Positions 23,956 to 35,194 of a DNA stretch of 64,000 nucleotides are shown one piece after another. Under the pieces are notes generated by a model. That model made no database searches. It was not told the DNA's origin and saw only the letters and a list, made by a program, of their open reading frames with translations. Within the stretch, counting starts at the first letter, position 1. Each line of letters opens with the position of its first letter. The position numbers were made by a program, and so were the translations under genes. This DNA comes from Caprella mutica (taxonomy: Eukaryota > Arthropoda > Malacostraca > Amphipoda > Caprellidae). The stretch spans positions 1-64,000 of the forward strand of contig CANNZV010000502.1 in the NCBI GenBank assembly GCA_947561585.1. Direction: 5' to 3'.

Positions 23956-24023
23956 AGTTATCATGGGGCCATAGAAGATTAAGTAGAAGTCCCTACATAA
24001 TCTTCTATGGCCCCACCATAACT
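23956..24023. mobile_element. Family F hairpin element, intact single copy
   Basis: A 68-bp palindrome. Left arm AGTTATCATGGGGCCATAGA reaching AGATTA, a centre of about 15 bases, then the right arm TAATCTTCTATGGCCCCACC ending ATAACT. The arms match except near the left terminus. This is the simplest form of the unit that is arrayed elsewhere. Confidence 0.85.
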
Positions 24024-24261
24024 ACGTACCTAGGAAATAGCAAATCGATCATTTTGTCACCATTCTCACCCAAATAATAAATTACAGCTTGTGACGATAG
24101 GCTTCTTGATTCAAACGTTGAATAATTGAGGATTAAAACGTCGTAATTCGTTGTTTAACGGCCTCACGTCAGTTCAACACCTTCGGTTAACCACATACGT
24201 GAGAAAAAAATATCCTTCGAAAATAGGACGCAACTTAAAATGAACCTTTGATTAATTAGTA

Positions 24262-24620
24262 TTACTTGTAAGTATTATTTAGTATGTGTGTACTTGCGTG
24301 TATTATTTAGTATGTGTGTACTTGCGTGTATTATTTAGTATGTGTGTACTTGCGTGTATTATTTAGTATGTGTGTACTTGCGTTTATTATTTAGTATGTG
24401 TGTACTTATATGTATATTTAGTATGTGTGTACTTGTATGTATTATTTAGTATGTCTTTACTTGTATGTATTATTTAGTATTACTTGTATGTATTATTTAG
24501 TATTACTTGTATGTATTATTTAGTATGTCTTTACTTGTATGTATTATTTAGTATTACTTGTATGTATTATTTAGTATTACTTGTATGTATTATTTACATG
24601 TATTATTTAGTATTATGTAA
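24262..24620 (+). repeat. 26-bp and shorter tandem repeat
   Basis: GTATTATTTAGTATGTGTGT followed by ACTTGC is repeated about five times at 26-bp spacing. It passes into shorter variants with GTATTATTTAGTATTACTT. Confidence 0.93.
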
Positions 24621-25387
24621 TATTATTCGTATGTATTTTGTTGTATTTGTATATAATTAATATTTAGTATAGTATTTTTGTGCTTAATTTACTTTTCTTT
24701 GTGTGTTTTATAAGCAATATAATAACATTTGCGTAATTTTACGAAAATAATACTAAATATTATATTATTTAATACGTACATAATATTTGACGATGTAGAA
24801 TAAACAAAGCGATAAAAGATTGATATTTAAATGAAAAAATAATGAATTAATGAAAAAACATATACACAAGCCTATATAATAGAATATAAATGTTATTACA
24901 ATAGATAATATATAAAAATATTAAAAATGTAAGGAATGATATATAACGTAATTTACTATACAAAAAAAATATCTGAACATCGTTATATATTTTTTTAAAG
25001 TTATATAACTCGTGTATAGTTTATATACCATAAAATATAAGACTGTCATATAATATCGGTAGACATAAAAGTATATATAGAATTATCTTCGTTTTATCAG
25101 TGGTAGACTTGTCCTAATCTTTAGTGAGTAGTTCTAACACACTTTTTCCACACACATTCTTGGCAAGATGTTACTAAATGAATACACATTAAATATATGT
25201 GTTGCGTTGTATGTTATACATACATACACTGTGTGCTAGGCATGTATGGCTATGTACTACTTATTGTGTTAATTGATTTGGTGAAGGTATTTAGAGATAA
25301 TTAATTAATATAATTAAATTTTAGTCTGTTCAATAGAATGAAAAATTAGGATATTTATTGTTTTTATGTGCAATTATAATTTTTAAA
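24621..25387. other. AT-rich spacer
   Basis: Very AT-rich with many TATA strings. No gene is recognised. Confidence 0.4.
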
Positions 25388-25811
25388 ACTTAGTGTACTT
25401 GTATTTACTTAGTGTACTTGTATTTACTTAGTTTACTTGTATTTACTTAGTTTACTTGTATTTACTTAGTTTACTTGTATTTACTTAGTTTACTTGTATT
25501 TACTTAGTTTACTTGTATTTACTTAGTTTACTTGTATTTACTTAGTTTACTTGTATTTACTTAGTTTACTTGTATTTACTTAGTTTACTTGTATTTACTT
25601 AGTATACTTGTATTTACTTAGTTTACTTGTATTTACTTAGTTTACTTGTATTTACTTAGTTTACTTGTATTTACTTAGTTTACTTGTATTTACTTAGTTT
25701 ACTTGTATTTACTTAGTATACTTGTATTTACTTAGTTTACTTGTATTTACTTAGTTTACTTGTATTTACTTAGTTTACTTGTATTTACTTAGTTTACTTG
25801 TATTTACTTGA
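25388..25811 (+). repeat. 19-bp minisatellite array
   Basis: About 22 copies of TTACTTGTATTTACTTAGT with little variation. A GTATAC variant recurs at about 25604 and 25718, 114 bp (six units) apart. Confidence 0.96.
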
Positions 25812-26812
25812 ATTAAAACAAGGAAAGAAAAAGAAAAAAAAATTAAATATAAAAATGTAATAAAACTCATAGTGTTGTGATCACCTCTGTGTCACAACGT
25901 AAGCTACCTATTTTAATTGATTAATTAAGATTCAATGATGTCTTTCTTTTAATTCAAATGGCTAATTATTCACTTTTCCAATATTCCAGATTTCTGTTAT
26001 CTGACTTCCATAAATTAAGCTATTTCCAATTTTATAATTTTTCTCAATTCAATGCCTACATAAATTGGAGATGGATACACACATTGGACTAAATATTAAT
26101 TTATTCATTACTGCTTATTATTTATTGACATTGATCATGAATTGCAATATTAAGATGATTCGAAAATTAATTTATAAATCGAAAAAAGGGTTTTACCGAA
26201 ACAATTATAAACCTTAATACTAAACTAAGAATCCAGCTTCTAAGGTAAATAAATGACAATGGCTGATTAGACCTATTTAATTACATAGAACCTATAACTC
26301 TCTGCTCAATTATTATCACGTTGGTTATTTACTCAACTTTTGATTGTCGTCCGATGAATGTGTGATTAATACCCCCGTATGGCTTTAATATTACGTGATC
26401 TATAATTTGTCACTGATAATTCACTTCACCAATAAAGTTATTAGATGAAAGAAAGGAACAAGGGAGAGGACATCCGATTGTCCCGAGAGCCAAGGGTATT
26501 AATGAGGGTAGAGGGAAAGTCGTCACCCGCACTCGCACCTCAAAGGGGGTGTAGGGATGGGTTGCGTGCCTTTTGCACTGCCTACCACACTAGCTGTACA
26601 GTCTGCTACAATAGTACACTACCTATGTACCACACATACTATATTAGTATATAATATAAGCTCTGTAAGTTGTATCATAACAATAGTTTCATCAAAATTT
26701 ATTTACATTATTTGAAAATAATTCACATATGTACTCTTATTATTAGATAGTTTATTCAATTAAATCATTATACACAATATTAAACACAATTATCACAAAT
26801 AAATTGTAAATA
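25812..26812. other. Unassigned sequence
   Basis: An inverted pair GTTGTGA/TCACAAC near 25873-25897 resembles the tip of family B but has no further match. The 69-codon frame at 26445-26654 has no recognisable features. No gene is supported. Confidence 0.35.
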
Positions 26813-26959
26813 GGGTAAGTTTCGAATTATCGGATCCTTCCACATTATCGATCATAAAAGAAAATATTATATAATAATTATTATTTAACTTTTATTATTA
26901 TATAATACTGTCTTATATGATCGAACATGTGGAACTGTCCGGTAACTCAGACCGTACCC
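26813..26959. mobile_element. Family A MITE, copy A4
   Basis: Follows TA at 26811-26812. Left end GGGTAAGTTTCGAATTATCG. The right arm, ATGATCGAACATGTGGAACT, ends in CCGTACCC. The centre is AT-rich and partly symmetrical. Confidence 0.83.
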
Positions 26960-27119
26960 CATGTACCATAGTACAATAAATGTGTATATTACAATGAGGA
27001 TTTACAGCTTTGGTACATAGGTACTGAAACGTGTTAAATACGTTTCAGTGTTCGTGGTATTTTTCCCTTACCCAGAAATTAATGGTTAACTATCGGGAAA
27101 AGTATTAGAAAAAAAAAAT

Positions 27120-27360
27120 AAACAAAACTAAACCTATAAATTTAACATAAATTAAATAAATAAAATATAAAATTTAACGAAATAATAAACTAAATGTAAA
27201 CTAAAAATTTAACGTAAATTAAATGAATAGAATATAGAATAAAAATTTAACGTTAATAAAATAAACAAAAACTAAACCTGAAAATTTAACGTAAATTAAA
27301 TGAATAAAATATAACTTAAAAATTTAACTAGAGTTCAATAAACAAAACCTAGAAATTTGA
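27120..27360 (+). repeat. Degenerate AT-rich tandem repeat
   Basis: Imperfect units of about 60 bp carrying AATTTAACGTAAATTAAATG and ATAAAATATA, interrupted by small changes of length. Confidence 0.75.
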
Positions 27361-27471
27361 CTAAAGTGTTCACAATAGGTTTTTCCTGTAGAAGGTTTTA
27401 AAGTTCACTAATAGAATGGACGCTTTTTAGGCCATGAAAAGAATAATTCCCATGGGCCTCTGTCATGTGTA

Positions 27472-27635
27472 GGGTAACTTACGAATTATCGACCGGTTTC
27501 ACTACGGTCATAAAAAAAAGTTATAATATTTATTATTTAATTTTTATTTATCATAGATACCAATTAATATAAATAATTTATATATGTTTTTTTAGACCGA
27601 AGAAGTGAAACCCAGCGTTAATTTGTAACTTACCC
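27472..27635. mobile_element. Family A MITE, copy A5
   Basis: Follows TA at 27470-27471. Left end GGGTAACTTACGAATTATCG. The right end, TTTGTAACTTACCC, is its inverted match. The inner arms carry TTTCACTACGGTCAT and AGACCGAAGAAGTGAAACC, a sequence subtype of the usual arm. Confidence 0.83.
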
Positions 27636-28406
27636 AACGTGTACCCCCTAATACCCACTTTCCACCTCCGGTGGCAGACATTTAAGACATGTTCTAACGG
27701 ATATGGCCGGTATGACGTCACATCCACATCTTTTAGGGAACAGACAGTCGATTCTCAGCAAGAAAGAAACAAGTTTGAGACTTCCCTTGCAATGTACGTA
27801 CAGACGTACACATTAACTGACAGAAAATGAAAAACATTCGGGGAACGTTGTAGTAATGGGGATTAACATCTATCAGAAATGTCTATTGATTGGTTTATGG
27901 CTCCCACTTTCAGAGTACTGTAAGTGTTTGAGTAATGCGAAACATAGTTAGCACTTCAACTATCAAATAAACAATTTGACGTTTTTTTTTTAAATTAATT
28001 TTTTTCTGTTATAGTTTAAATAAAGAAAAAAAAAACAATTTATGAAATATAAATTTTTGAAAAAATAAAATACAGTTAAATTGACTGGTGACAGTTTTAA
28101 ATACTGTAAAATTACTGACTACCTGAAACGTATCTCAAAGATAGATATTTTCCCGGGTAGGATAATAGCGTATATTTTCTATAGGATATACAAAAGGAAT
28201 TCTAGACAGGATGGTGATAGTAGCCTATATTTATCCTAGGGGAAACTTTCAACTTGTAGTTTAGGAAACTGCGCTACTTCAACTTGAAAGTTTACAAAGT
28301 TTATACTTCAGACCTGGTGAAGTTTCTTGGTTTCTTGATAGCGGCTCACAGAAACTTTATGTACAGTCAAAGAAAAGTGCATCTCTGATGGTTTCTTTAA
28401 ACTAAT
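27636..28406. other. Unassigned sequence
   Basis: The 63-codon frame at 27639-27830 has no recognisable domain. The remainder is AT-rich. No gene is supported. Confidence 0.35.
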
Positions 28407-28558
28407 TTACGTAAAATTATTTACGTAAAATTATTTACGTAAAATTATTTACGTAAGATTATTTACGTAAAAATATTTACGTAAAAATATTTACGTAAAA
28501 ATATTTACGTAAAATTATTTACGTAAAGTTATTTACGTAAAATTATTTACGTAAAATT
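28407..28558 (+). repeat. 15-bp array centred on TTTACGTAAA
   Basis: About ten copies of a 15-bp unit, TTTACGTAAAATTAT, each carrying the 10-base perfect palindrome TTTACGTAAA. It is inserted between AAACTAA and AATTGTAGATA, two pieces that lie close together without an array in the neighbouring duplicate at 28655-28695. Confidence 0.95.
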
Positions 28559-28750
28559 GTAGATATTTCAAAATTGGTTTTGGTACACAACGAATTTTTT
28601 TTAAATTGAAAATAATAGAAAATTAGAAAAGTGAATCAGTGATTTTTTTTAAAACTAATTCATGTAAACAAAGTTTACTAATTGTAATGCTTGTAGATAT
28701 TTTAAAATTGGTCTGGGTACACAATGAAAACATTGTAAAACTTGTTTATA
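28556..28750 (+). repeat. Flank family E, two tandem copies
   Basis: ATTGTAGATATTTCAAAATT at 28556 and TTGTAGATATTTTAAAATTG at about 28690 begin two related stretches. Each continues into GGTACACAA or GGGTACACAATG, and the first also into a GAAAATAATAGAAAATTAGA-like run that matches the 15.75-kb copy. Confidence 0.65.
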
Positions 28751-28958
28751 ATATTTTTGAATTAAACTTAAGCTGTTAATCTCTTAACAGACACTTTCCG
28801 AGTACTGTGGGCTTAATTAAGTTCCATAGTACTCTAATATGTACTATATATTGTTCTTTTTAATTAATAAATATAAAATTAAATAAATAAATTTTGAAAT
28901 TAGATCAGAAATATTAAATTTTTAAATAATTTTTTAGAATAAATTATGATAATTATCA

Positions 28959-29187
28959 GCGTAAGTTCTGAGTTTTCGGACGGTTTCAAATTTTCGATCA
29001 TAATTATTAAAAACATTATCTTAATTGGTATCCATGATACCTGCATGTATCGTGGATACCAATTAAAAAAACCATTTTTATTTAATTTTAAAATTAAAAT
29101 AACAAGTTAAATGATAGTGATTATTGTATTTATATTTTTCTTATCTGATCGGAAATGTGGAACCGTCCAATATCTCTGAACTAACCC
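28959..29187. mobile_element. Family A MITE, copy A6, with palindromic core C
   Basis: Left arm GTAAGTTCTGAGTTTTCGGA then GGTTTCAAATTTTCGATCAT. The right arm, GATCGGAAATGTGGAACCGT, ends CTAACCC followed by TA. In the middle (29021-29066) sits core C: TTAATTGGTATCCATGATAC facing its own inverse. It is the last mobile element before the promoter, about 500 bp upstream. Confidence 0.82.
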
Positions 29188-29690
29188 TAAAGCAGAGTGG
29201 GAGTAATTTATTTATGCAAAAACACTCATTAATATCTGTTGCTAGGTAACATTATCGAATGTTTAAAGTTAATGTTTCGCATTCAGGCAACAATGAGTAT
29301 ACAGAATATCGTGTGTTTTAAAGTAAATATTTGTATATTGTAATTACATTAACATTTTATCGCCTAGATTAGGTACAGACAAAAAGAAGGTGGAGAGTTC
29401 ACTTTAGAAGTTTTTTTTCATCTCGTTTCACATCTGCTAGAGTTTCCTTTGTGCTCAGTTGCCAAGTGTCGCTATAATCGATACCACGTTTTACCAGCGT
29501 TCAAATGATACTATTTAGTTCAAATATAGTGTAAATATATACAGTAATATTCTATCTGAATTCTGTGTTAAATTTTAACCAGTAGATGTTTTTAATTAGG
29601 TATATTTTAATGGGTAAATGGCATCGTTGCGAAGTTGTGTAGAGTGGAGTAAAATAGGCTACAGCTCCAATTCATTTGGTTCTCAGAGTC

Positions 29691-29722
29691 AGTCTGACTT
29701 GAGAGTTCACAGAGTGAGGTTG
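29691..29722 (+). promoter_or_regulatory. Candidate TATA-less core promoter (Inr plus DPE)
   Basis: TCAGTC at 29689-29694 fits the arthropod initiator TCAGTY with A+1 at 29691. Counting from that A, positions +28 to +32 (29718-29722) are GGTTG, which fits the downstream promoter element RGWYV exactly, and +24 is G, as favoured in fly DPE promoters. There is no TATA box around -30. It lies 269 bases upstream of the start codon. The spacing agreement is seen in the sequence; promoter activity is inferred. Confidence 0.55.
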
Positions 29723-29959
29723 TATATCTCCTCCATCTCTGAATCCTTCACATGCGTCTTCAGTGCGAGGATTTTCTACGAACCATTTTACCCATAATTA
29801 AATAGTTGGAAAATAGCTTCCAATACATCAAGTGCGACTGGATTTTGTGAAAAGAATATCTAGTTATTACAGTGTTGTTTTCTGATAATTATTAATGTTT
29901 TTCATTGAATAATTTTTATCGTTTAAACTCAGTGAAAAAGAACATAATTATTAATCACC

Positions 29960-31226
29960 ATGGTGCATCACAGTGTCAGACATATGTCTGGTATATATCA
30001 AAATAATAGTGTTTCAAGTATTTCCCAACCTATAAATACTTCTCATTATTATCGACAACAACAACAACCCCCTCACAGACAAACGGTTCAGCAAAGGGAG
30101 CTTGCAATAAGTCCAACAACATCTCAAACGAACCTGTGTTCCGTTCTGCAAGTGGAAACATCTGTGGAATATGACCTACCCCCACATATTTACCCTCCAA
30201 AAAACTCCGGCCCTATTCTCATGGTACACCCAGATTACAACAAAGGAAAAGATATCAGAAATAAATCGACAAGACGTGCAAACAGTCGAGCTACGACTTA
30301 CCAATCATCGAATTCTTCTTATAATCCTAATAATAAGGAATATATCAATTGCAATGGAAAGCGATGCAATGGCAAGAGTAGTTCGACTTCAATTGCCAAA
30401 GCTTGTTATACAATCACTAGTTGCAATAACAGTCCTTCCTCTTACACTAAGTCATTAAATAATTCTAGAACTAACTATAGACCATCTGCAATGTTAACGG
30501 ATGTGAATAACACACAAGAATACCTTAATAATGTCGCCAGACAAAAACATAGACAAAATCAAATGCACCAAATCAATCCTCATCATCAACAACAGCATCA
30601 GCAACAGCAGCAAAATGTGGCAGCAAGTATGATTCCGCACAGACACATCAAATACCCAACTGCTCAACCTCCATCTTATGGAACAGCTACCAGATTGAGT
30701 GGATTGATGCCACAGGCTGCCCACGCCAATGGAATCAGCACACCCATGATTGCTTCGGTAGTTCCAGCAGATTTGAAACCACAAATCATGTCTACAGCCG
30801 ATACCGTCCGTTCCCGGGGCTCTCCTAAGCTTCGAGCGAGCACGAGAAGGCACGCGGCAGCTCCGGACTACCAGGTACGACGCAATCGCTCCAACACCAT
30901 CGGTGCTCAGTCCAATTTAGCCAACACCTCCACCACAAATCCCTCTTCCCTAGCATCAATTGATATCGGCATTGCGAGCAGTCTTTCTCTTCTTCAAATG
31001 CAAACACGAACCCCCCAAATCCCGCATTATGACCAACTTCTCGGATCCTCCAGAATGCCCACTAGACACCCTACCTCTAATCATCAACGAAGTGAGAGTG
31101 ACGATGTGTATTCTGAAAATAAACTAAAGAATGTCTCAGCAGTGCCGTTTATTTATGAGGGTAGAGTTGCGGATACACCCCATGTGATCTCAGGACCTCT
31201 AACACCAAGTGAAATGATGGATCAAG
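29960..31226 (+). CDS. Exon 1 of a 620-residue low-complexity protein of unrecognised family
   Basis: Encodes residues 1-422 plus the first base of codon 423. The start ATG sits in an ideal Kozak context (CACCATGG) with an in-frame TAA five codons upstream at 29945, so the N-terminus is complete. The sequence is rich in Gln, Asn, Ser and His: QQQQ at about 33-36 and an HHQQQHQQQQQ tract at about 208-218. A more ordered-looking stretch lies around 69-93 (VEYDLPPHIYPP, then GPILMVHPDY). A basic segment at about 283-313 contains KLRASTRR and RRNRSNT, a possible basophilic-kinase or nuclear-targeting region. There is no signal peptide, membrane segment or enzyme motif. The exon ends at a strong donor, CAAG then GTGAGA, at 31226/31227. 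I do not recognise the family. A disordered regulatory or RNA-associated protein is only an inference from composition. Confidence 0.88.
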
Positions 31227-34200
31227 GTGAGAAAAACCTTTTAGATTTAATTAAACATGTTCAGCGCGCGCAATCGAACAATGGGTTAGATTGAGATAAA
31301 TAAGCTATATTGTTACAAAATCTAGGAACTAGGATCTTTAGTTGATGTAACAGTTGTGGTCTTCCAAAAGTGTCCTTTTGTAGATGAATTTACACTTCTA
31401 AGAATGGTGTGCATTATTACATCATATCCTAAAACTTTGGTCGCCGTCCAAACCTGTTCTCTTTCTCTGTAACTTTAGGTAACCATCCAATTTTCGTTAT
31501 CTATGAGGAAAGCCCCTTAATTAAACCAATTTAGGGTTTGTAATTAGTTGGGTAACCCCGCCTAGCGTCGGAGGTTGACCATGTTGTCGTAATGGCCCGT
31601 CATTAGTATTCCAAAGGTCCCAGTAAAGGGAGATCCTATCTCTGCCCAATAGAATGTTCTCTGTCCTAAATAAGAAGAAGCTTATCATTTAAGGATGGGT
31701 TGGCCAGACAAATAACTGGTTATTGCTAGAGGAATAGGGTTGGACTATCGGCTGAGAGGGTCTAGTTCGCTATTTCCTCTGGTAGCTTTAATGGGATGTG
31801 CGTCATCTTCTAAAAACAGTTGTGTAAATGCTTCGTTGCTCATTAAATGTGCCATTTTATCTACTTAATTATTCAATTTGATGTACTATAAAATCTTATA
31901 AATTTCATTTTATAAAATCATATTTAATTCAAAATCATATGTGATCAAAATTGTTCAATTTGATGAAATTTAAAATATGATCCAAATTATTCAATATCTT
32001 ATCTCAATCTCTACCCACCCACAAACTAACTAAATTTATAATTTCCCAATTTCTACTTTACAGCTCGAAGACCCTATTAGCGATTAAGTAACTAGTATAT
32101 AAGCTTATTGATGTCTGGCAATAGACCTATTACGTCATTGCTAGAAATACCTCCTACCTTTCTTTTCCGTTGCTCTCATTTCTGAAGATTTAAGTCTGAG
32201 CAGGTGAGTTTGAGGGAGTAAAACTGCCGCTCAATGTGCACAGAATCTTTCTCGGTATTTTTGATGGGAACTTTGTAGTTGCTTGATTTATCTTATGAAT
32301 TATTATACGTCTGGTAGTGACGCATGGGCCATTTATTTACCATACGTATAATTAGTATATAGCCACATTCCTTTCTGACTGCTTCTTTGGTGCCACTTGT
32401 ATTTATTTTCCCTTTGGCGTCAGTGATATTGCTTTTGGTTTCGAAGCTGACATTAAATTTACTATTAAAATATATAATCATTAACTCCTTATATATTATG
32501 AAGAAATGTATTCTATTATGTATATGAATGTATATATACATACCTAGATAAGAAATAAACAAAGAGAGCAGCTCAAAGAGCTCCCTTTTATCTAATGATG
32601 ACTGTAAATAATTGACTAGACAACGATTGTGGCAGAAAAAGAAAACCGTCTAACATTTACTAGACTAAATTCTCTTTAGCTTTTGTACCTACCGAACTAC
32701 CATTTTTATTCCGTTCTTAAATGTCACTCGAAAACGTGAGCTATTATACCGCTGATGCCAATACCGTGGATCGATTGCTTTTCCTATATAGATATTATCG
32801 GCCCTTATTGCCGTGGGAAAGTCTCCAATCAATAGAGTAATTACTCTCGTATGCAAGCCAATAAGCCCCCTACAGCTACCTACCTACCTATCGGTTCCCT
32901 GTACACACTATGCAAATTTCAAACTTTCCTAACTTTTTACATCGAACAATGCGGTTTTTGTTGGTCTGAGATTTCTGGATTCTTGTTATGTTGGTCAGGT
33001 ATTTTATCTTGTTCCTAACTGTCTAGGTGCGCCACTAGTAAGTGCATATAATGCTGTGTGTACTTCGTGCACCAGCCCTGTTATCGATGGAGCATGCATG
33101 CTCCAGGTGAATTCAGTATAGAGGAGCGTGCATATTTATATATACTGTATATCAATACATGCTGGCTCTCAATTATTAACAGCTTTGTGTAGATTCATTT
33201 CCCCTTATTGATGTTCCTATCGTGTGATTGGCAAGCGTAATATAAATAGCCTCGAGAGGAAGGCAGTAATTTCCGTAGTTACGTATCTAGCAAGTTCATG
33301 CACCTCTGTGTCTTTTTTATGTTGTGGTTTTGAAGTTGCGTGGCGGTAGGTATTCTCTCACAAATGACGTGCAAGAAACTGACGCAGGAAGGAAATAAGT
33401 TCTGTGCACCATGACGCTCCGACATAACTAACTCTAATTGTGGGAGGTAAAGCAGGCAGCTGTGCTATCAATCCTTGTGGTTATCTGTCGGAACCATGCA
33501 GAGCTTTGTAGCTGTTTTTCTATTGAATTCCTGTTGGCTTAAAGTTGCTTCTAATGAATGTGAGTGAAGTTCTCTTCATGTTCTATTAGCCAAACTCTAC
33601 TAAACTTGTGATTGATTCATATGATGCTCTTAATTACTCGATTTGTATTCTCAGAGCGTTGCAACTCTCTTTCCTTCTCGATTCTCTCTGACTATTTACA
33701 GAACACAAACAAGTATTTTCGTATGCGAAGGTTGTCGTCGTTGAGTGAGCAACCGGTTCTAGCATTATGTCTGCTCAACTCTCGGTCGTTCTCCTCTGCC
33801 TTGCTTAAAACTGGACTCTAAATTATTGGATTACCTTATCTATTTAAGTAAAATTGATAGCCGTTAATGCCATCTCGAATACCAGGAACTTTTAATGCTC
33901 AGTATATTCTATTCTTGTGTCCACTTTTCCACTATTGTTAAAAAGGCTTTCACATTAATTACACTGTTATCTTCCTGTCCATTTTGTCAGGACACATTAT
34001 TTTTGTCATATTTAAGATATTGTGTAACACTATATGGGCGAGCGGGAAATGCTAACCCTTTCTAAAACATGCGGGCATGGACAGTTTATTGTTGTTTCTT
34101 AAGAGTCGTCGTGTAGAACCCAATGAGACGGCAGTATTTAGACACTCGCCCCCATTGGCTGAAGACAGCCTGGTGCAGGTAGCCTACTACACATTAAGGG

Positions 34201-34598
34201 GCAGATGTTAGTTTATAGCCTCCTTTTAGAATTGCCCGGTGGTATTATCCAGTGCTTTGTAGTTCCCCGTCCTTTGATTTCACAAGGTTCTCTTGCATTT
34301 GCAGTCATTGAAAAACATCTCCCTTTTGCCTTAAATCTATATGTACAGGTAGTAGGGATAAATGTTGGGGCAATAGGCTGAAGGTTGGGTGATCGCATAC
34401 CTCGAATACGACTTATTGTGTTCCAGTGGCAGCAGTGATCAATTGGCAAAACCTTTTCATTAGAATGAAAACTGTTTATATTGTTGTAGTTTTCTATTTA
34501 GCTTCTTTAGTTCTTGCTATATGGGTTTCCGTAAATTGTTTTTTTTATGTTCCTTTAAACTTAATCAAATACTTATGTCTACTTTTCTCTCTTTTCAG
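31227..34598 (+). other. Intron of the 620-residue protein gene
   Basis: 3372 bp with donor GTGAGA at 31227 and a pyrimidine-rich acceptor (CTTTTCTCTCTTTTCAG) ending at 34598. Splicing joins the exons in phase 1 and in frame. No tandem array or family A/B/D/F element is seen inside, unlike the regions on both sides of the gene. If it is retained, translation runs on for 22 more codons to a stop at 31292-31294. Confidence 0.85.
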
Positions 34599-35194
34599 AT
34601 CCATTTCCTAGCAGAGGTATGATGTCTTCAGTTGAATCCAGCGCAACACCCAATGTCATGTCTCAAGATTCTCGTCACCTAAGATATTCAGATATGAAGA
34701 AACCTATCCAACAAGACAATGGAATAGAATCTGCCAAACACTATCATCAAATTAGTTCCTCCGCCTCCAGTGGTAGACATCAAATTAAAGACAAAAATGA
34801 AAACTATTGGTATCCAGAAGCACTGAAGAAATCTTCAGAACCTAAATCACATCCCAAACAAGCCCATTCTCGAGCTCATGGCAATTCCAAATCATCTGCT
34901 GCTGAAGTTAGGTTAAAAGGTTGTGATCGTAATAACGTTTGGCTGAAACATTTATCCAATTTGTTTGAGGATTCCTTAGCTTCTCCCATCGATTTAACGT
35001 CTCCTGCCAAATCATCCATGCAATTTTCACCCTCAGCCTCTTTATTAAGTTCACAATTGTTAGGAGTACCTACTCCTCCTGTATCCAATCTAGCGAATGG
35101 ATCGGGTTCAATCTTCCAGTCCAATACGTCCAATTTTATTAATAATATATACCAATTATCTAATATTAATCCTATTTATAATTTGGTTTATTAA
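34599..35194 (+). CDS. Exon 2 (C-terminal third) of the 620-residue protein
   Basis: Begins with the last two bases of codon 423 (Asp) and encodes residues 424-620, ending at TAA 35192-35194. The junction reads MMDQ-DPFPSRGMM. The exon is Ser/Asn-rich and contains NNVWLKHLSNLFEDSL at about 535-550, a short segment with helical character, directly followed by PIDLT at 552-556. PIDLT fits the general P-x-D-L-S/T pattern of CtBP-binding motifs. PTPPVSNL follows at about 580, and the end is hydrophobic-aromatic (INPIYNLVY). The joined coding length is 1863 bases including the stop. The function is unknown. The ATG at 34619 is internal and need not be a start. Confidence 0.85.

Noticed and set aside
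30171..31007. Other frames over exon 1 (both strands)
   Set aside because: Shadows of the main coding frame, which has the Kozak start and matching splice sites.
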